A stretch of DNA of 64,000 nt from Trichoplax adhaerens (lineage: Eukaryota > Placozoa > Uniplacotomia > Trichoplacea > Trichoplacidae). The notes under the pieces are model-generated. The model had not been told where the DNA came from. It did no database searches and worked only from the letters and a program-made list of their open reading frames with translations. The stretch lies in NCBI RefSeq assembly GCF_000150275.1, contig NW_002060947.1, positions 7,434,482 through 7,498,481 of the forward strand, given 5' to 3'. Position numbers and translations under genes: made by a program. Shown here piece after piece: positions 60,629-64,000 of this stretch (its first letter is position 1; each line of letters begins with the position of its first letter).

Positions 60629-62308
60629 ATGACGTCGATGATAGCTAATAGGGCTAACAAACCGACAATAGACAGAGAAACCGAAAATAAATGCAACAAG
60701 GTTGACGAAGCTGCAAGCAAACAAGATGAAAAGATAACGTTAGCAAGCCCATCCTGGTTGGAAAAGACTGCTAATAGTTATAGAGCTTCACTACACAACG
60801 AACAATTGGGACATAACCCTCGAATAGATAGCATAAAGTTAATGCAAGTTACAAGCGAACAAGATGAAGCGATAGCATTAATAATCCCGTCCATTTTGGA
60901 AAGGACTACTAACCATGTCCAAGGTTCGCCATCCAGCAACCTATCAAAAGAGGAACCAGAAATAGATTGGACAAATTTGATGCAAGCTGTAAGCAAACAT
61001 GATGAAAAGATAACATTAGTAACCCCATCCTGGTTAGAAAGGACGGCTAACAATTCCGTCGATTTGCCACCGAATGAACAATCAGAAGAGAAAGCTGAAA
61101 TAAATGAGATCGGGTTGATGCAAGATGCTAGGAAAGAAGAAGATAAAATGATAACATTGGGACCTCCATCCTGGTTGAGAATGAAGACTACTAACCATTC
61201 CAGAGGTTCACCACAGACCGAACAATCCAAGGAGAAACCTGAAATGAATGCGACAAAGTTTATAAATGCTACAAGCAAGCAAGATACAGTGATAACATCA
61301 GAGATAAAAAGGGCCACTAACAATTCTGAAGGTTCGCAACCAACCGAAAAATCAAAAGAGAAACCCTATATAAATGTGGTTAATTTTATACGACCTGCAA
61401 GGAAAGAAGATAAAACGATAACATCAGGACCTCCATCCCGGTTGAGAAAGAAGACTGCTAACCATTCCAGAGGTTCACCACAGACCGAACAATCCAAGGA
61501 GAAACCTGAAATGAATACGACAAAGTTTATAAATGCTACAAGCAAGCAAGATACAGTGATAACATCAGAGATAAAAAGGGCCGCTAACAATTCTGAAGGT
61601 TCGCAACCAACCGAAAAATCAAAAGAGAAACCCTATATAAATGTGGTTAATTTTATACGACCTGCAAGGAAAGAAGATAAAACCATAATAGGACCTCCAT
61701 CGTGGTTGAGAAAGAAGACTGCTAACCATTCCAGAGGTTCACCACAGACCGAACAATCCAAGGAGAAACCTGAAATGAGTACGACAAAGTTTATAAATGC
61801 TACAAGCAAGCAAGATACAGTGATAACATCAGAGATAAAAAGGGCCACTAACAATTCTGAAGGTTCGCAACCAACCGAAAAATCAAAAGAGAAACCCTAT
61901 ATAAATGCGGTTTATTTTACGGGACCTGCAAGGAAAGAAGATAAAACGATAACATCAGGACCTCCATCCTGGTTGAGAAAGAAGACTGCTAGCCATTCCA
62001 GAGGTTCACCACAGACCGAACAATCCAAGGAGAAACCTGAAATGAATACGACAAAGTTTATAAATGCTACAAGCAAGCAAGATACAGTGATAACATCAGA
62101 GAAAAAAAGGGCCGCTAGCAATTCTGAAGGTTCGCAACCAACCGAAAAATCAAAAGAGAAACCCTATATAAATGCGGTTTATTTTACGGGACCTGCAAGG
62201 AAAGAAGATAAAACGATAACATCAGGACCTCCATCCCGATGGAGAAAGAAGACTGCCAACAATTCCAAAGGTTGGTCACGGATCAAACAATCAAAAGAAA
62301 AACCTTAA
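60629..62308 (+). CDS. Intronless tandem-repeat protein, 559 residues, unknown function
   Basis: A single open frame made of about 12 units of 42-48 residues. Two unit types alternate: type A (ATSKQDTVITSE ... GSQPTEKSKEKPYIN) and type B (PARKEDKTITSGPPS ... SPQTEQSKEKPEMN). Together they form an 89-residue block repeated almost perfectly from about residue 165 on. The first three units are more divergent and probably reflect the ancestral 46-residue unit (SKQDEKITL..PSWLE). The product is hydrophilic, rich in Lys, Glu, Ser, Thr and Asn, and likely disordered; no signal peptide or membrane segment is seen. Length differences between units are multiples of three, which favours a translated frame. 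The antisense strand is also open in pieces as a result of the repetition. No family was recognised, and expression is not shown. It may be a last large exon of a longer gene. Confidence 0.6.
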   Translation: MTSMIANRANKPTIDRETENKCNKVDEAASKQDEKITLASPSWLEKTANSYRASLHNEQLGHNPRIDSIKLMQVTSEQDEAIALIIPSILERTTNHVQGSPSSNLSKEEPEIDWTNLMQAVSKHDEKITLVTPSWLERTANNSVDLPPNEQSEEKAEINEIGLMQDARKEEDKMITLGPPSWLRMKTTNHSRGSPQTEQSKEKPEMNATKFINATSKQDTVITSEIKRATNNSEGSQPTEKSKEKPYINVVNFIRPARKEDKTITSGPPSRLRKKTANHSRGSPQTEQSKEKPEMNTTKFINATSKQDTVITSEIKRAANNSEGSQPTEKSKEKPYINVVNFIRPARKEDKTIIGPPSWLRKKTANHSRGSPQTEQSKEKPEMSTTKFINATSKQDTVITSEIKRATNNSEGSQPTEKSKEKPYINAVYFTGPARKEDKTITSGPPSWLRKKTASHSRGSPQTEQSKEKPEMNTTKFINATSKQDTVITSEKKRAASNSEGSQPTEKSKEKPYINAVYFTGPARKEDKTITSGPPSRWRKKTANNSKGWSRIKQSKEKP

Positions 62309-62870
62309 CGTACTACGACAAAGTGGATGGATTTTGCAAGCAAGCAAGATCCAAGAGAGAACATTAGAACCTCCATCCTCGTCGAAAAAGAAGACTGCTA
62401 ACACTTCCGAAGGTTGTTCACGAATCAGACAATCAAAAGAGAAGCCTGAAAATAATGCAACAAGGTTTATGGTTACTGACAGCAAATAAAACCTCCATCC
62501 TGGTCGAGAACGAAAACTGCTAACAATTCTAGAGGTTGGTCACGGACCAAATAATCAAATGAAAAGCTTGAAAGTAAGGCGACTGAGTTTACGAAAGCTG
62601 TAAGCAAACAAGATAAAAAAATAACCCCTAAAAAAAGACGCACCTCCGTCGTGGTTGAGAAAGACTGATAACAATTCCGAAGTTTCATCACGGACCAAAC
62701 AATCTAAAGCGAAGGATAAAAGAAATGCAACAATGTCTGTGGAAGCTGCATGCAAGCAACACCAAGAGATATCATTAGGACCTTTATCTTTGTTGAGAAA
62801 GACTGCTAATAATTCAGGAGGTTCGCCTTGGACCAAACCATCAAAAGATCTCCATTCCAAAGACTAATGG
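62309..62870 (+). pseudogene. Decayed continuation of the repeat protein array
   Basis: After the stop at 62308 the same unit continues for about four to five more copies with several frameshifts and stops. Recognisable pieces in different frames include KKTANTSEG, SRTKQSKAKDKRNAT and SLLRKTANNSGGSPWTKPSK (about 62655-62867). Divergence is much higher than inside the open part. It is either the eroded end of the array or several exons of a longer gene separated by very short introns; erosion seems more likely. Confidence 0.6.
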
Positions 62871-63475
62871 CTAGGGATCGTCTACTGATATAGTGAAGAA
62901 TAAGGCAGCGCTATTTCTCGAGACAGAAAAGCGATATTTCTAATGTTCAAAGGAATAAATATAATAGTATCACAAGAAATATAACTGATGATTGTAAAAG
63001 GTTTTAGATCAATTTGCTAATAAAAGGGATTTGGTGTAGATTCTTATTCAAGAATTATAGATAAATTATATCTTGTATGGAAGTACGTTAAAGATTGTAT
63101 GATCTAATATCTAATCAATGTTGTAACATGGCTGTTGTAAATAAATGTTAGCCTTCTTGTATATATTTTGGGCAATCCACAACCGGCTGACTAAAGTCAA
63201 CATTGGTACTACGCGGATGACCGACATAACTATAGTACTCCAATATCGCTTGCCTTTCGCTGGTACATTACAATTCTTTTGGCCAATTTGGAAATGGAGC
63301 TTATGATGAAAGGTGTAGTAGTAGTAACCGGTTTGATATGCTATCACCTAGATTTCATTTTCGATATCAGTTATTCGTTATCAGGATAGCCCAAAGTACG
63401 AAAAATATCAATTCTGAGCAGGGCCCGGCCAACAAACATGTGCGTATAGCAGTCTGCCTACTTTGTAATGCTATG
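62871..63475. other. No gene recognised
   Basis: AT-rich flank of the repeat ORF. The minus frame at 63111-63347 shows no motif or convincing splice borders. Confidence 0.4.
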
Positions 63476-64000
63476 AATGAATTAAAAATAAATAGATATC
63501 AAAATCCATTCAAATAGCCATTTCAATGGTATCATGTTTTTATGTCACTGCGACACAGTTGACGATATATGTATGATGTAAGAGTTAGCACAATATTAAT
63601 AATTTATGATCAGTATCGTAGAGTTGATGATAAACAATTCACTCTAAATAGTATTCAGCCCTAGTTGTTTTATGCATAAATCCAAGTTACTATGATATCA
63701 ACCAGCGAATCTATTATAACATCACATCGATTGCCTCATATAGATGAGCAGATTAAAAATAAATATCAAATCCATTCAAATGGCCGTTCCAATGATATCA
63801 TGTTTTTATCATCATTGCGGTAAAGTTGATGATATACATACGATATAAGAATCAGTACCATAGAGTTGATTAACGATTTACTCTTGAGAGCACTTAATAG
63901 GATTCAGTGCTACTTACTTTATACATAAATCCAATTTACTATCACATAAGCCAGTGAATCTATTATTACATCACATCCATTACTTCATATTGATGAGTAA
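63476..64000. repeat. Two-copy tandem duplication, about 275 bp, at the right edge
   Basis: The segments from about 63484 and 63752 share TAAAAATAAAT, ATCCATTCAAAT(A/G)GCC, ATATCATGTTTTTAT-like, (G/A)TTGA(C/T)GATATA, AGAGTTGAT, TAAATCCAA and CAGTGAATCTATTAT-like blocks in order. The second copy may continue past the window. Confidence 0.75.

Noticed and set aside
60778-62121. Several antisense open frames (73-181 codons) across the repeat protein
   Set aside because: They mirror the sense repeat; their openness follows from the repeated codon pattern, and they show no family motif.

Overview
The window is eukaryotic and animal-like. It is AT-rich, and its genes are broken into many short exons with GT-AG introns. 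It encodes metazoan-type products: a receptor tyrosine kinase with Ig and fibronectin-III domains, a caveolin, an atlastin-family GTPase, a class IIb histone deacetylase, UBA3, cytosolic seryl-tRNA synthetase and aminoacylase-1. The gene spacing (about one per 8-9 kb), mid-sized introns and this mixture suggest an early-branching animal, most likely a placozoan such as Trichoplax. That assignment is inference; no species-specific marker was tested. Exon models were built by hand from splice sites, reading phase and remembered family motifs. For aminoacylase-1, HDAC, UBA3 and SerRS every exon joins in phase and the total length is close to the family norm.

Layout from left to right. 1-4620 (-): atlastin-like GTPase running off the left edge, with possible 5' exons at 7003-7452. 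7453-12193: no recognisable gene. 12194-21578 (+): a 17-exon receptor tyrosine kinase. 21.6-24.8 kb: several tandem repeats, including an array whose units each carry a nested hairpin. 26099-32805 (-): three-exon caveolin. 32.8-37.5 kb: no recognisable gene. 37561-41538 (-): 16-exon aminoacylase-1. 42.85-44.0 kb: 191-bp array with a two-unit higher-order pattern. 44705-48398 (+): 17-exon HDAC6/10-like deacetylase. 48902-52652 (-): 17-exon UBA3, convergent with the HDAC. 54129-57394 (-): 9-exon seryl-tRNA synthetase. 57.6-62.9 kb: three adjoining tandem arrays, the last being an open 559-residue repeat protein followed by decayed copies. 63.5-64.0 kb: one more tandem duplication.

The genes do not form a pathway. 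They are housekeeping and signalling genes next to each other, separated by locally amplified DNA. The points most worth a second look are the hairpin-unit array with base changes on both sides of its stems (23.58-24.8 kb), the Tie-like domain order of the kinase and a localised one-base excess in its first Ig exon, the atlastin-type GTPase whose visible tail is a coiled coil instead of a membrane hairpin, and the in-frame repeat protein at 60.6-62.3 kb.
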